Notes: generated by a model not told the origin, from the sequence alone. A DNA stretch of 64,000 bases from Thiobaca trueperi (GCF_004342175.1 NZ_SMAO01000001.1:558001-622000); one strand, 5' to 3'. Shown: positions 37,301 to 47,447, counted from the first letter of the stretch. Numbers and translations are program-made.

Positions 37301-37398
37301 ATAGACAGGATTAACAGGATTTTCCAAGATGGACAGGATTTTTCAACCGCCTGTTTTTAATCTTGTTAATCTTGAATCATCCTGTTAATCCTGTCCAA
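37301..37398. repeat. Dispersed palindromic repeat, family 1
   Basis: Left arm ATAGACAGGATTAACAGGAT and right arm ATCCTGTTAATCCTGTCC, with an internal second inverted pair (GATGGACAGGATTTTTC, then TTAATCTTGTTAATCTTG). It lies between the GrpE-like and Hsp70-like genes inside the operon, so a transcript would carry the hairpin. Confidence 0.85.
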
Positions 37399-37430
37399 TT
37401 AACGGCGTTTCCGCCTGCCAACTCGAATCC

Positions 37431-39185
37431 ATGAACCAACCAGGGACCAAGACATTGAGCGACATCATCATCGGCATCGACCTGGGAACCACCAACTCCG
37501 AAGTGGCCGTGGTTCAGGACGGTCGCACGCGCATCATCCAGGTTGATGGCTCCGAGATCCTGCCCTCCATGGTCGGGGTCGCCGACGATGGCGCCCTGCT
37601 CGTCGGCCAGGCCGCGCGCAATCAGTACACGCTCTACCCGGAACGCACCATCCGCTCGGTCAAACGCCGCATGGGCGAGGATGTGCATCTGCCGATGGGC
37701 GAGCAGTCCTACACGCCGCAGGAGATCTCTTCGCTGATCCTGCGCCGGCTCAAGCGGGCAGCGGAAGATGCGCTCGGCCAGCCCGTGACCAGGGCCGTCA
37801 TCACCGTGCCGGCCTATTTCTCCGATGCCCAGCGACAGGCCACCCGCGACGCCGGGGGACTGGCGGGGCTGGAGGTCGTGCGCATCATCAACGAGCCCAC
37901 TGCCGCCGCGCTCGCCTATGAGGCCGAACACGCCAGCGCCAAGAATATCCTGGTCTACGATCTCGGCGGCGGCACCTTCGATGTCTCAGTAGTCCGCATG
38001 AATCAGGATGTGACCGAGGTGCTCGCCAGCCACGGCAACAATCATCTTGGCGGAGACGACTTCGACGCCCGGCTGGTCGGGCATGTCGTCGCCCATCTTC
38101 AAGAAACCCAGGGCATCGATCCGAGCGAGCAGCGTGCAGCCATGGCCCGTCTCGTGCGCGCCTGCGAGACGGCCAAGATCGCACTCAGCGACGCGCCCTT
38201 TGCCCGGATCGAAGAGGAATATCTGCTCGAAGCGGATGGCAGACCGGTGCATCTGTCGCTGGAGGTGAACCGCGAGGAATACGAGGATCTGATCACGCCC
38301 TACATCGACGAGACCCTGGAAGCGGTCCATATCGCGATGAAAGGGGCCGGACTGGCGGTTACGGACATCGACGAGGTGCTGCTGGTCGGTGGCGCCACCC
38401 GGACCCCACTGGTCCAGCGGCGCCTGGAGCAAGCGCTCGGCATGCAGCCGCGCGCCGAGGTGGATCCCGAGCTCTGCGTCGCCGCCGGCGCGGCGATCCA
38501 GGCGGCGGTGATCGCCGGGCAGAAGGTCGCCAGCGTGCTGGTCGATATCACGCCCTACACCTTCGGCACCAGCGCCCTGAGCGAGCTCAACGGCGAGATC
38601 TATCCCTACACCTACATCCCGCTGATCCGCAAGAACACCCCCATCCCGGTCACCAAAAGCGAGGCCTTCGAGACCGCTTACGACGGCCAGACCGTCATTG
38701 AGGTGCATGTCTATCAGGGCGAAGATCCCGACGCGCTCAACAACACCGAGATCGGTTCCTTCCGCATCGAAGGTCTGAGCGATGTCCCGGCCGGCAACAT
38801 CATTCTCACCACCTTCTCGCTCGATCTGAACGGCATCCTGCACGTCACCTCGCGCGAGAAGCGCACCGGGCTGGAAAAGCACATCACCATCGACAACGCC
38901 ACCACCCGTTTCGAGGAACAGCATCTCGACGCCGCCCGCGAGCGGCTGTCCGCGCTGATCGAGGGCGAGGCCCGCGACGTAACCGAGGAACAGCGCGACA
39001 GCGTCCAGACGCGCGCCCTGATCGAAAAGGCCGAGCGACTGCTGGACACGGCGAACCCCGAAGACCGCGAAGACCTGGTGGATCTGATCGAAGCCGTGCG
39101 CGACCGGCTCGATCAGGATGATCCGTCCGGACTGGAACAGGCCCGGGTCGCGCTGGCGGATCTCATTTACTATCTGGAATCCTGA
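37431..39185 (+). CDS. Accessory Hsp70 (DnaK-like) chaperone
   Basis: 584 residues, shorter than DnaK (about 638). The ATPase domain is complete: IIGIDLGTTNSEVAVV (phosphate 1), VITVPAYFSDAQRQATRDAGGLAGLEVVRIINEPTAAALAYE, ILVYDLGGGTFDVSVV (phosphate 2) and VLLVGGATRTPLVQRRLEQ (adenosine). The substrate-binding part keeps the pattern TPYTFGT, RKNTPIPVTKSEAFET and GILHVTSREKRTG. The C-terminal lid is short and there is no EEVD end. It differs from canonical DnaK, HscA and HscC in context. With its J-like, GrpE-like and helical-repeat partners it forms a dedicated chaperone set. The downstream zinc-ribbon gene overlaps its stop. Confidence 0.9.
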   Translation: MNQPGTKTLSDIIIGIDLGTTNSEVAVVQDGRTRIIQVDGSEILPSMVGVADDGALLVGQAARNQYTLYPERTIRSVKRRMGEDVHLPMGEQSYTPQEISSLILRRLKRAAEDALGQPVTRAVITVPAYFSDAQRQATRDAGGLAGLEVVRIINEPTAAALAYEAEHASAKNILVYDLGGGTFDVSVVRMNQDVTEVLASHGNNHLGGDDFDARLVGHVVAHLQETQGIDPSEQRAAMARLVRACETAKIALSDAPFARIEEEYLLEADGRPVHLSLEVNREEYEDLITPYIDETLEAVHIAMKGAGLAVTDIDEVLLVGGATRTPLVQRRLEQALGMQPRAEVDPELCVAAGAAIQAAVIAGQKVASVLVDITPYTFGTSALSELNGEIYPYTYIPLIRKNTPIPVTKSEAFETAYDGQTVIEVHVYQGEDPDALNNTEIGSFRIEGLSDVPAGNIILTTFSLDLNGILHVTSREKRTGLEKHITIDNATTRFEEQHLDAARERLSALIEGEARDVTEEQRDSVQTRALIEKAERLLDTANPEDREDLVDLIEAVRDRLDQDDPSGLEQARVALADLIYYLES

Positions 39186-39535
39186 TGGACCGCTGTCCGA
39201 ACTGCGCCGCCCGCACCGACGGCAGCCCCGCCTGCCGGCGCTGCGGCATGGACCTCGCCAGTCTGCTCCGGGTCGAGCGGGCGGCTGAGGGGCTGCTGAC
39301 GCAGGCGGTCGCACATCTGGCCACCGGCAATCCCGAAGCGGCCTGCGCCGCGCTGACACAATCGCTCGCCCTGCATCGCACACCCAACGCCGAACGGCTG
39401 CTGGGTTTCGTTCGGCAGTTTGCAGGACAGGATAGTCATCTTACCGAACCTCATTCTGTAGACGAGGAAATGGCTCGTGTAGAAAATAGACAGGGTTGCA
39501 CTGGCCTTGCACATCCGCCATTGCTGAGACTGTGA
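39185..39535 (+). CDS. Zinc-ribbon protein of the accessory Hsp70 operon
   Basis: 116 residues. The first 25 carry a zinc ribbon (CPNCAARTDGSPACRRCGMDL, two CxxC pairs). Residues 30-75 look like a TPR helix pair (AEGLLTQAVAHLATGNPEAACAALTQSLAL). The last 40 residues are not helical and may reflect a frame past the original end. Its ATG overlaps the Hsp70 stop (TGATG). It probably acts as a small adaptor. It is the last gene of the chaperone operon, 21 bp before the RHS gene start. Confidence 0.7.
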   Translation: MDRCPNCAARTDGSPACRRCGMDLASLLRVERAAEGLLTQAVAHLATGNPEAACAALTQSLALHRTPNAERLLGFVRQFAGQDSHLTEPHSVDEEMARVENRQGCTGLAHPPLLRL

Positions 39536-39556
39536 TTCCGACTCCGGAGCCCACGC

Positions 39557-42500
39557 ATGTCACCGTTCCGCGCCCTTCCCTCACGTATCGCCCTGCTGCT
39601 CGGTCTGTTCGTCGGTGCCGTCCATGCCGCCGACTCCTCGGCGCCGATCTCCTGGCGCGATCAGCCTTTGCCGCTGGCACTGGCCGAACGGAGCAACGCG
39701 CCGCTAGTCGTTGCAGACTGGCGGACTTGGTTGGGTACTCAATCGCGGTTGCCGCTGAACGTGACCCTGCGCGTTCCGACCGTGGACACGGCAAGCCTTG
39801 ATGACGCCCAGTGGTCGATCTGGCTCGATGGCCTGGAACGGGAGGCGCAAGGATTGCTCGACGAGTTGCCTGAGCAAGGTGTCGATGTCACCCCGCGTAC
39901 CACGGACTCGCCCCGGCTCGGATTGCGCGTCGATCTCGCCGGACTGGAGACCTTACTGATGTCGCCCCGTGTGGCAGCGTTAGGATTTGGCGACCACCCC
40001 GACCTGACCCGCCTTGCGGCCGGCGCCGCGCACAACCTGTACGTGCAGGGCGACGGGCAGCTCTGGGCCTGGGGCGCCAACGATCACGGGCAACTGGGTG
40101 ACGGCACCAACACCGACCGCGCATCGCCCGTACACGTATTTGACGATGTGACCGCTGTGGCGGCTGGAGACGTCTACAGCCTTGCACTCAAGTCGGACGG
40201 GAGCCTTTGGGCCTGGGGCGCTAACGACCACGGGCAATTGGGCGACGGCACTCACGTCGATCAAGCCACTCCGGTCAATGTGTTGAACGACATAACGGCC
40301 ATCGCAGCAGGTGCCAATCACGCCTTGGCGCTTGATACGCAGGGCCAGCTCTGGGGCTGGGGAGTCAACGCTCAAGGTCAGATTGGCGATGGGAGCACGG
40401 AAGCACGGCCCCGCCCGGTGCGGGTATTGGCCGATGTGGTCGCCATGGCTGGCGGCGGTGCCCATACCCTGGCGCTAAAACCCGACGGCACGCTATGGAC
40501 CTGGGGGGCCAATGATCGCGGGCAGCTTGGCGACGGTAGCACCACGAACCGCACCCTGCCAATGCGTGTGATGACTGATGTGCTCGCCTTGTCGGCAGGT
40601 CGTCGCCACAGCCTCGCACTCACGTCGGATGGTCGGCTGTGGACCTGGGGTGCCAACGAGCGCGGACAACTGGGCTCCGGCAGCACCCAGGACGAAATCA
40701 CGCCGATCCAGGTCTTGAGCGACGTGACCGCAGCTGCTGCGGGCGCTAATCATAGTCTGGCGCTGACCTCCGACAACCGACTCTGGGCCTGGGGTGCGAA
40801 TGACCATGGGCAGGTGGGGGGAGGCGCGACCATCGATTTTTGGACTCCGAACGCTATCCTGTCGGATGTCACTGCGAGCGGTGCAGGAAGCGAAGGAAGT
40901 ATGGCTATTACCGCCGATGGTCGCCTGTGGCTATGGGGAGCAAATGACCACGGTCAACTTGGCGATGGCACTCACAAAGATCGTCACACGCCGGCGGCGT
41001 GGAATGAGAACGGGAGTTTTAGTCGATGGTTGGTGGAGCATACTCCCCATATCGGGAACGTGAATACAAGAGTAGGTAGCTTGGGCTGCGACCCCATTCC
41101 CAATGGGAGCGGGCTGTATTATCCGTGCATCTCCCAAGCTGAGCGGTCTATCTTGGTCGCCATGGGCTTCCGTGCTCCTAGCTCGCCGGAGGATTGGTGC
41201 TACATGACCGGCGCAGGGCAAACAGGAGAAAAATATATACAGTGCACCATCGAAATGATTGAGCCTGATCAACATACACGCATCCAAAAGATCAATTTTG
41301 ATTCGAGCAATCTAACCGGCTCAATTACCGGCCTCGGTAATCTGAAAAAATTAACAGATTTTTCTTTAGGATATAATCAGCTCACTGGATCTCTTCCAGT
41401 AAATCTGCATGAGCTAGATCTAGAAAGATTCAACGTGGCGCTAAATCAGCTTGATGGCTCAATTCCGAGCCTAAAAGGCATGACGAATTTAAGGAGCTTC
41501 AATCTAAGCGGCAATAGATTTAAAGACTCGATACCCTCCTTGTCCGGATTGGCAAGCCTAGAGTCATTCGAGGTTGGAGCGAATCAATTGTCGGGAAAAA
41601 TTCCTCCTTTAATCGGCCTTGTGAATCTTAGATCTTTTGGGGTGGATCTCAACAATCTTGTCGGACCAATACCAGATCTTGCCGGGTTGAAAAATCTGCA
41701 ATGGTTCGGGGCATCGGTGAATCAGTTGACTGGCCCGATTCCAAGCTTGGCGGGCTTGAGCAATCTGGTCAGTTTCGTGGCGTATAGGAATAAACTCACA
41801 GGTCCAATCCCATCTTTGGCCGGTTTGAGCAACCTGTTTCAATTTTCTGTTAACAATAACCAGCTCACCGGTTCTCTACCTGATCTGACTGGCTTGTCGA
41901 GCCTCGCGAACTTCGACGTTTCGAACAACCAGCTCAGCGGCCCGATGCCGCTCCCGCCAACCGGCTTATCCGCTGGCACTGTTCATTTCTGCAATAACTT
42001 TCTCGAGACGACCGGTTCTGCCGAGGATGATGCTGCTTGGGATGTGCTCGCGGGCCTCACCCCGGTGAACGGCGTCCCCGGTTGGCTCGCCTGTCAGCGA
42101 ACAGATGGGCTTAAGGTCAGTCGGAGAGGCAAAGGCACGGTAACCAGCAGTCCCGCAGGCATAAATTGCGGAGACGACTGCCGCGAGATCTATCCTGACG
42201 GCAGCCTTGTCACCCTGACGGCCACCCCGAACGACAGCCACAGCTTTCGGGGCTGGGGCGGTGACTGCACGGGCGCGGCCAAGAACTGTAAACTCACCAT
42301 CGCGGGCCCCCAGAACGTGGTCGCAACCTTCAGCAGCGAAAAAAACAACGGTGAGCCGCCCTGCCCGATTGCGAGTGCCGGCAATCCGATCAATACCGCC
42401 ACCGGCAACAAATTCCAGGCCGAAACCGACTTCATCGCGGCGGAGAAGACCCACCTCGCCCTGCGCCGCTATTACAACAGCCTCGGCACCAGTGGTTCCG

Positions 42501-45500
42501 CTTTTGGCAGCCATTGGCATAGCACCTGGCATCGCGGGCTGGGCATCAGCTCGGACAATGTCACCGTCACCCGCGCCGATGGACGTCAAGATATTTTTAC
42601 CAGGAAGGGCAGTGCCTGGGTGGCCGATCCGGACGTTACCAGCAGATTGAGCGGAAATGCTCAGGACGGTTGGATACTTACCACAGCCGATGACATCCAG
42701 GAGCGTTACGGCAGCGATGGCCGGCTCTTAAGCCTCACTGACCGTGCCGGACTGACCACCTCCCTAATCTATGACGCGAGTTCACGGCTCACGACGGTCT
42801 ATGGCCCCTTCGGCCATGCCCTGTATTTCAAATACACGGCTGAAGGCAAGGTCAGCCACATGACAACTCCTGATGGTAAGGTTTATGCCTACGCCTACGA
42901 TGCCCAAGACAACCTCGTCTCAGTCACCTATCCCGACGCCGAGGTGCGCCGCTACATCTATGAAAACAAGGCCTTCCCCCATGCCCTGACGGGCATTATC
43001 GATGAGCGCGGCAACCGCTATGCCACCTTCGCCTACGATGGCCTGGGACGAGCGATTCTCACCGAACATGCTGGCGGCGCTGATCGCACGACAGTGGCTT
43101 ATGACAGTGATGATTCCGCAACGGTGACCGATCCACGCGGTCATGTACACGGCTTCAAATTCACCAACCAGTTCGACCTGATCAAGCCCATGGCCGTCAG
43201 CGGCGCGCCTGTTCAGACCTGTGGCGGTAAAGCCTTGAGTTATGACAACAACGGCTTCCTCGCCAGCCGCACCGACTTCAATGGCAATTCAACCAACTAC
43301 ACCCACAACGCGCGCGGACTGGAGACCCAGCGGGTCGAGGCGGCTGGCACGGCCAAGGCCCGCACCATTCGGACAACCTGGCATCCGAGCTTCCGTTTAC
43401 CGACCCGCATTGTCGAACCCAACCGCACCACCAGCTTCAGCTACGACAACCGGGGCAACCTGCTGACCAAGAGCATCAGCTCGGCGGGTAAAACGCGCAC
43501 CTGGCGCTATACCTATGACGATGCATCCCAGCTCATCACCATCGATGGTCCGCGCACCGATGTCGAGGACACCACCCGCTTCACCTACGACGCCAAATTC
43601 AATCTCGCCAGCGAGACCAACGCCCTGGGACAGGTCACCCGCTACACGGACTATGACGGCAGCGGCCGCCCCCTGAGCATCACCGACCCCAACGGACTGG
43701 TGACCAAGCTGACCTATGACGCACGTGGGCGTCTCAAAACCCGCACCCAAGGCACCGAGACCACGACTCTGACCTATGACGCTGTCGGCAATCTGATCAA
43801 GGTCACGTCACCCGACGGATCCTTCATGAGCTACAGCTACGATGCCGCCCATCGCTTGACCGAGAGGAATGACGCGTTGGGCAACCGTCAGATCTACACG
43901 TTGGACAAGGCAGGCAACCGCATCAAAGAGCAGACCCTGACTGCCGCCGGGAAGGTGATGCGAACACATACCTCGACCTACGACCAGGTGAATCGACTGC
44001 TCAAAACGATCGGCGCCGGAGGCGAGACGACGGCTTATGTCTACGACGAGAACGGCAATCTGACGCAGACCACCGATCCGCTCGGCGCCGTCACCCGGCA
44101 TGACTACGATGCCCTGAACCGACTCATCGAGACGCTCGACCCGAACGCGGGCACCACTGCATATGGCTACGACGCCAACGACCATCTGACCTCGGTAACC
44201 GACCCGCGCAACCTGAAAACCGCCTATGCCTGGGACGGGCTGGACAATGCGCTCGCCGTCACCAGCCCCGATACCGGGAAGACCGCTCGAACCTATGACG
44301 CCGCCGGCAACCTCCTGTCCTCGACAGATGCGCGCGGCAAGAAGACCCACTACGCCTGGGACGCACTGAATCGCAAGATCAAGGAAACCTTCGCCGACGG
44401 CACGGCCATGACCTGGCAATATGACCAGGGCACGAACGGGATCGGGCATCTGACCAGGCTGACTGACCCGGCGGGCACCACCGCCTGGACCTATGACCGG
44501 CATGGCCGCGTGCTGACCCGGAAGCAAACGACGGGCACGGTAACGCTGACGACGCGGTATGGCTATGACGCCTTCGGGCGGCTGGGCAGTCTGACCTATC
44601 CGTCAGGCAAGACCCTGACCTTCAGTTACGACGCTGCCGGACAGTTGCGTGACATGACTGCGGGAGGCGCGGCACTGCTGAGCCAGGTGGTTTACCAGCC
44701 TTTCGGTTTCGCTTCTGCCTGGAAGCAGGGCAACGGCGCGACCTACCGCCGCACCCTCGACCAAAACGGGCGCATCACGAACATCGATAGCGGCGGCACT
44801 CACCCGACCAGCGTTGGCCTGGATTACGACGCCGCCAGCCGCATCGCAGCGATGACCGAAACCGGTCTGGCGGGCAAGGATTTTACTTACGACGCGCTGG
44901 GACAACTGACCCGCTACAGCATCGGCAAGAATGCGACCGCCCTCACCTACGACGCCAACGGCAACCGGCTGCAATCCCGCGCCACGGCGGGAACCACGGT
45001 CTATACCTATCCAGCGACCAGCAATCGGCTCACGCAGCGATCGGGATTGATCAAAGAAACGAATCAATACGACCCTGCCGGCAATCTGACCAGCGACGGC
45101 AAGCGCGCCTACACCTACAACGCACGCGGGCGGCTGGCACAGGTCAAGGTGGGCAGCGTCACGACGACCTACGGCATCAACGGACTGGGACAGCGGGTGA
45201 GCAAGCGCGGCGCGGGCGGCTTGGCGGTGTTCGTCTATGACGAATCCGGTCATCTGCTCGGCGAGTATGACGGAACGGGCCGCGTCGTGAAGGAAACCGT
45301 GTGGCTGAGCGATACGCCGGTGGCTGTCCTGACCGGAACGGGTGGCAAGGCGGCAGCGTATTACGTCAACGCCAACCATCTCAATGCGCCGCGCAGCATC
45401 ACCAACCAAAATGGCAAACCGGTCTGGACCTGGGATCCGCTGGCGTTCGGCGATAACCCGCCCAATCAGAATCCGGCGGGGCTGGGCAAATTCGTCTACA

Positions 45501-46075
45501 ACCTCCGGTTTCCGGGGCAGTATTTCGATGCGGAGACGGGGCTGCATTACAACTATTTCCGGGACTATAACCCGAGTCTGGGGCGGTATGTGCAGAGTGA
45601 TCCGATTGGGTTGGGGGGTGGAATTAATACTTACAGTTATGTATCGAATTCCCCAGTTGGGTCTTCTGATCCACATGGTCTTGCCGATTTGAACCTAGGT
45701 TGCAGCATAAGTAGCCAGTTATCTAATCAATGGGAAAGCGATGCTAAAGGGCTCTATGATGTTATGGGCCACAGCAACTCTGGGCACGGTTTTGATCCGC
45801 CCTCACATATTCATGATGAACGCGGTGAGAAATGCGATTCTGACTCAGATGAAAATTGGATGACACCGGAGGATCTGGCGAAGGAAATTATTAGCGATCC
45901 TAGTTGGGGAGGCAGGCCCGTTCGCTTAATAAGCTGCAGTACAGGAGCCAGTGATTTTGCCCAAAGGTTAGCAAATGCACTAGGGCGACCTGTGATTGCA
46001 CCAACGAGTGCTGCTGCAAATTTTCCGGGGGGGCCGATAACGCTGCTAGGGGAGTGGAAGCTATTTTGGCCATAG
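39557..46075 (+). CDS. Secreted RCC1-LRR-RHS fusion protein with caspase/C80-like C-terminal tip
   Basis: 2172 residues with a signal peptide (residues 1-24, VHA cleavage). Residues about 150-480 hold seven RCC1 repeats (WAWGANDHGQLGDGT type), a beta propeller. Residues 575-815 hold plant-type leucine-rich repeats (LxGPIPSLAGLSNL). Residues 850-925 resemble a bacterial repeat domain (GTVTSSPAGINC..GDDC). From about 940 there is a DUF6531-like start (NPINTATGNKFQAETDF), then RHS/YD repeats to 1960. The RHS core YDAETGLHYNYFRDYNPSLG is near 1990. The tip (about 2045-2172) has His2077 (GHG) and Cys2127 (LISCSTG), a caspase/C80-like dyad. GGAG lies upstream of the ATG. LRR and tip segments are visibly AT-richer than the rest. 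Likely a polymorphic toxin or surface effector; function unproven. Confidence 0.88.
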   Translation: MSPFRALPSRIALLLGLFVGAVHAADSSAPISWRDQPLPLALAERSNAPLVVADWRTWLGTQSRLPLNVTLRVPTVDTASLDDAQWSIWLDGLEREAQGLLDELPEQGVDVTPRTTDSPRLGLRVDLAGLETLLMSPRVAALGFGDHPDLTRLAAGAAHNLYVQGDGQLWAWGANDHGQLGDGTNTDRASPVHVFDDVTAVAAGDVYSLALKSDGSLWAWGANDHGQLGDGTHVDQATPVNVLNDITAIAAGANHALALDTQGQLWGWGVNAQGQIGDGSTEARPRPVRVLADVVAMAGGGAHTLALKPDGTLWTWGANDRGQLGDGSTTNRTLPMRVMTDVLALSAGRRHSLALTSDGRLWTWGANERGQLGSGSTQDEITPIQVLSDVTAAAAGANHSLALTSDNRLWAWGANDHGQVGGGATIDFWTPNAILSDVTASGAGSEGSMAITADGRLWLWGANDHGQLGDGTHKDRHTPAAWNENGSFSRWLVEHTPHIGNVNTRVGSLGCDPIPNGSGLYYPCISQAERSILVAMGFRAPSSPEDWCYMTGAGQTGEKYIQCTIEMIEPDQHTRIQKINFDSSNLTGSITGLGNLKKLTDFSLGYNQLTGSLPVNLHELDLERFNVALNQLDGSIPSLKGMTNLRSFNLSGNRFKDSIPSLSGLASLESFEVGANQLSGKIPPLIGLVNLRSFGVDLNNLVGPIPDLAGLKNLQWFGASVNQLTGPIPSLAGLSNLVSFVAYRNKLTGPIPSLAGLSNLFQFSVNNNQLTGSLPDLTGLSSLANFDVSNNQLSGPMPLPPTGLSAGTVHFCNNFLETTGSAEDDAAWDVLAGLTPVNGVPGWLACQRTDGLKVSRRGKGTVTSSPAGINCGDDCREIYPDGSLVTLTATPNDSHSFRGWGGDCTGAAKNCKLTIAGPQNVVATFSSEKNNGEPPCPIASAGNPINTATGNKFQAETDFIAAEKTHLALRRYYNSLGTSGSAFGSHWHSTWHRGLGISSDNVTVTRADGRQDIFTRKGSAWVADPDVTSRLSGNAQDGWILTTADDIQERYGSDGRLLSLTDRAGLTTSLIYDASSRLTTVYGPFGHALYFKYTAEGKVSHMTTPDGKVYAYAYDAQDNLVSVTYPDAEVRRYIYENKAFPHALTGIIDERGNRYATFAYDGLGRAILTEHAGGADRTTVAYDSDDSATVTDPRGHVHGFKFTNQFDLIKPMAVSGAPVQTCGGKALSYDNNGFLASRTDFNGNSTNYTHNARGLETQRVEAAGTAKARTIRTTWHPSFRLPTRIVEPNRTTSFSYDNRGNLLTKSISSAGKTRTWRYTYDDASQLITIDGPRTDVEDTTRFTYDAKFNLASETNALGQVTRYTDYDGSGRPLSITDPNGLVTKLTYDARGRLKTRTQGTETTTLTYDAVGNLIKVTSPDGSFMSYSYDAAHRLTERNDALGNRQIYTLDKAGNRIKEQTLTAAGKVMRTHTSTYDQVNRLLKTIGAGGETTAYVYDENGNLTQTTDPLGAVTRHDYDALNRLIETLDPNAGTTAYGYDANDHLTSVTDPRNLKTAYAWDGLDNALAVTSPDTGKTARTYDAAGNLLSSTDARGKKTHYAWDALNRKIKETFADGTAMTWQYDQGTNGIGHLTRLTDPAGTTAWTYDRHGRVLTRKQTTGTVTLTTRYGYDAFGRLGSLTYPSGKTLTFSYDAAGQLRDMTAGGAALLSQVVYQPFGFASAWKQGNGATYRRTLDQNGRITNIDSGGTHPTSVGLDYDAASRIAAMTETGLAGKDFTYDALGQLTRYSIGKNATALTYDANGNRLQSRATAGTTVYTYPATSNRLTQRSGLIKETNQYDPAGNLTSDGKRAYTYNARGRLAQVKVGSVTTTYGINGLGQRVSKRGAGGLAVFVYDESGHLLGEYDGTGRVVKETVWLSDTPVAVLTGTGGKAAAYYVNANHLNAPRSITNQNGKPVWTWDPLAFGDNPPNQNPAGLGKFVYNLRFPGQYFDAETGLHYNYFRDYNPSLGRYVQSDPIGLGGGINTYSYVSNSPVGSSDPHGLADLNLGCSISSQLSNQWESDAKGLYDVMGHSNSGHGFDPPSHIHDERGEKCDSDSDENWMTPEDLAKEIISDPSWGGRPVRLISCSTGASDFAQRLANALGRPVIAPTSAAANFPGGPITLLGEWKLFWP

Positions 46076-46098
46076 CAAGGTAGATACCGTCTTTCCTG

Positions 46099-46407
46099 TC
46101 AAGCCGCTTTCGTATAATCGGCTTGGTAGGGTGTTTGGTTTTTGAGGACGCCGAAGCACAGATGGACGAGTTTGCGCATCGCGGCTCCGAGCGCGGCCAT
46201 TTTAGATTTGCCGCGCGCCAACAGGCGTTCGTACAGGGCTTTGACATGTGGGTTGTAACGGATCGCCACGATGGCGGCCATATACAGGATGGCTCGCACC
46301 CCGGACGGACCGGCTTTCGAGAGGCGCGGGCGTCCATGCACGGAGGTGCCGGATTGGCGTTCGATGGGCACAACACTGAGGTTCCCTCGGTTTTTCGTCT
46401 TTCAAGA
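46099..46407 (-). pseudogene. IS110-family transposase remnant (C-terminal part)
   Basis: On the minus strand the frame reads K-T-K-N-R-G-N-L-S-V-V-P-I-E then RQSGTSVHGRPRLSKAGPSG, followed by ILYMAAIVAIRYNPHVKALYERLLARGKSKMAALGAAMRKLVHLCFGVLKNQTPY. This is the transposase_20 C-terminal region of IS110 transposases. A stop codon interrupts the frame upstream and the N-terminal DEDD catalytic part is absent. It therefore cannot move by itself. It lies directly after the RHS tip, a hotspot for insertion. Confidence 0.85.
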
Positions 46408-46418
46408 ATGACATAGAC

Positions 46419-46476
46419 TGTACTGACAGTGACACTACGCCTATACTGCGAGACGGTCACATAGAGAGTTACTGTC
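46419..46476 (+). promoter_or_regulatory. Putative promoter/operator of the toxin-antitoxin pair
   Basis: A -10-like TATACT lies at 46442-46447, about 30 bp before the antitoxin ATG. An inverted repeat GACAGTGAC (46425-46433) / GTTACTGTC (46468-46476) brackets it with one mismatch. TacA-type antitoxins bind such repeats to repress their own operon, so this is the likely operator. No good -35 was seen. Confidence 0.45.
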
Positions 46477-47252
<776 letters not shown>

Positions 47253-47349
47253 GCAAGGGAAATAATGGGGGACGCATCACGTTTATTTCCGCTGTGGTTC
47301 CAATTGCCGAATTCAGGTTGAAGCACACATCGGCAAAAAGCAACGCTCG

Positions 47350-47389
47350 CCGTCACACCACGGTCACACGCCAGTCACCGGCGGGTCAT
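47350..47389 (+). promoter_or_regulatory. Putative Pho box of four direct repeats upstream of btaA
   Basis: Four 7-bp units, CCGTCAC, CGGTCAC, CAGTCAC and GGGTCAT, start at 47350, 47361, 47372 and 47383, so they repeat exactly every 11 bp with 4-bp spacers. This is the spacing of PhoB boxes (consensus CTGTCAT). The array ends about 58 bp before the btaA start, with a TTAGAC-like -10 about 10 bp after it. Betaine lipid synthesis is a phosphate-starvation response, so the function is coherent. Confidence 0.7.
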
Positions 47390-47447
47390 GAACCATCGTT
47401 AGACTCCGGTTCCTTAACGTGCCCTTCGACCCGCTTCGAGATCTGAC

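Noticed and set aside
37431-39185. HscC or HscA assignment for the Hsp70
   Set aside because: No Fe-S assembly genes are nearby, and the J-like, GrpE-like and helical-repeat neighbours do not fit either; kept as accessory Hsp70.
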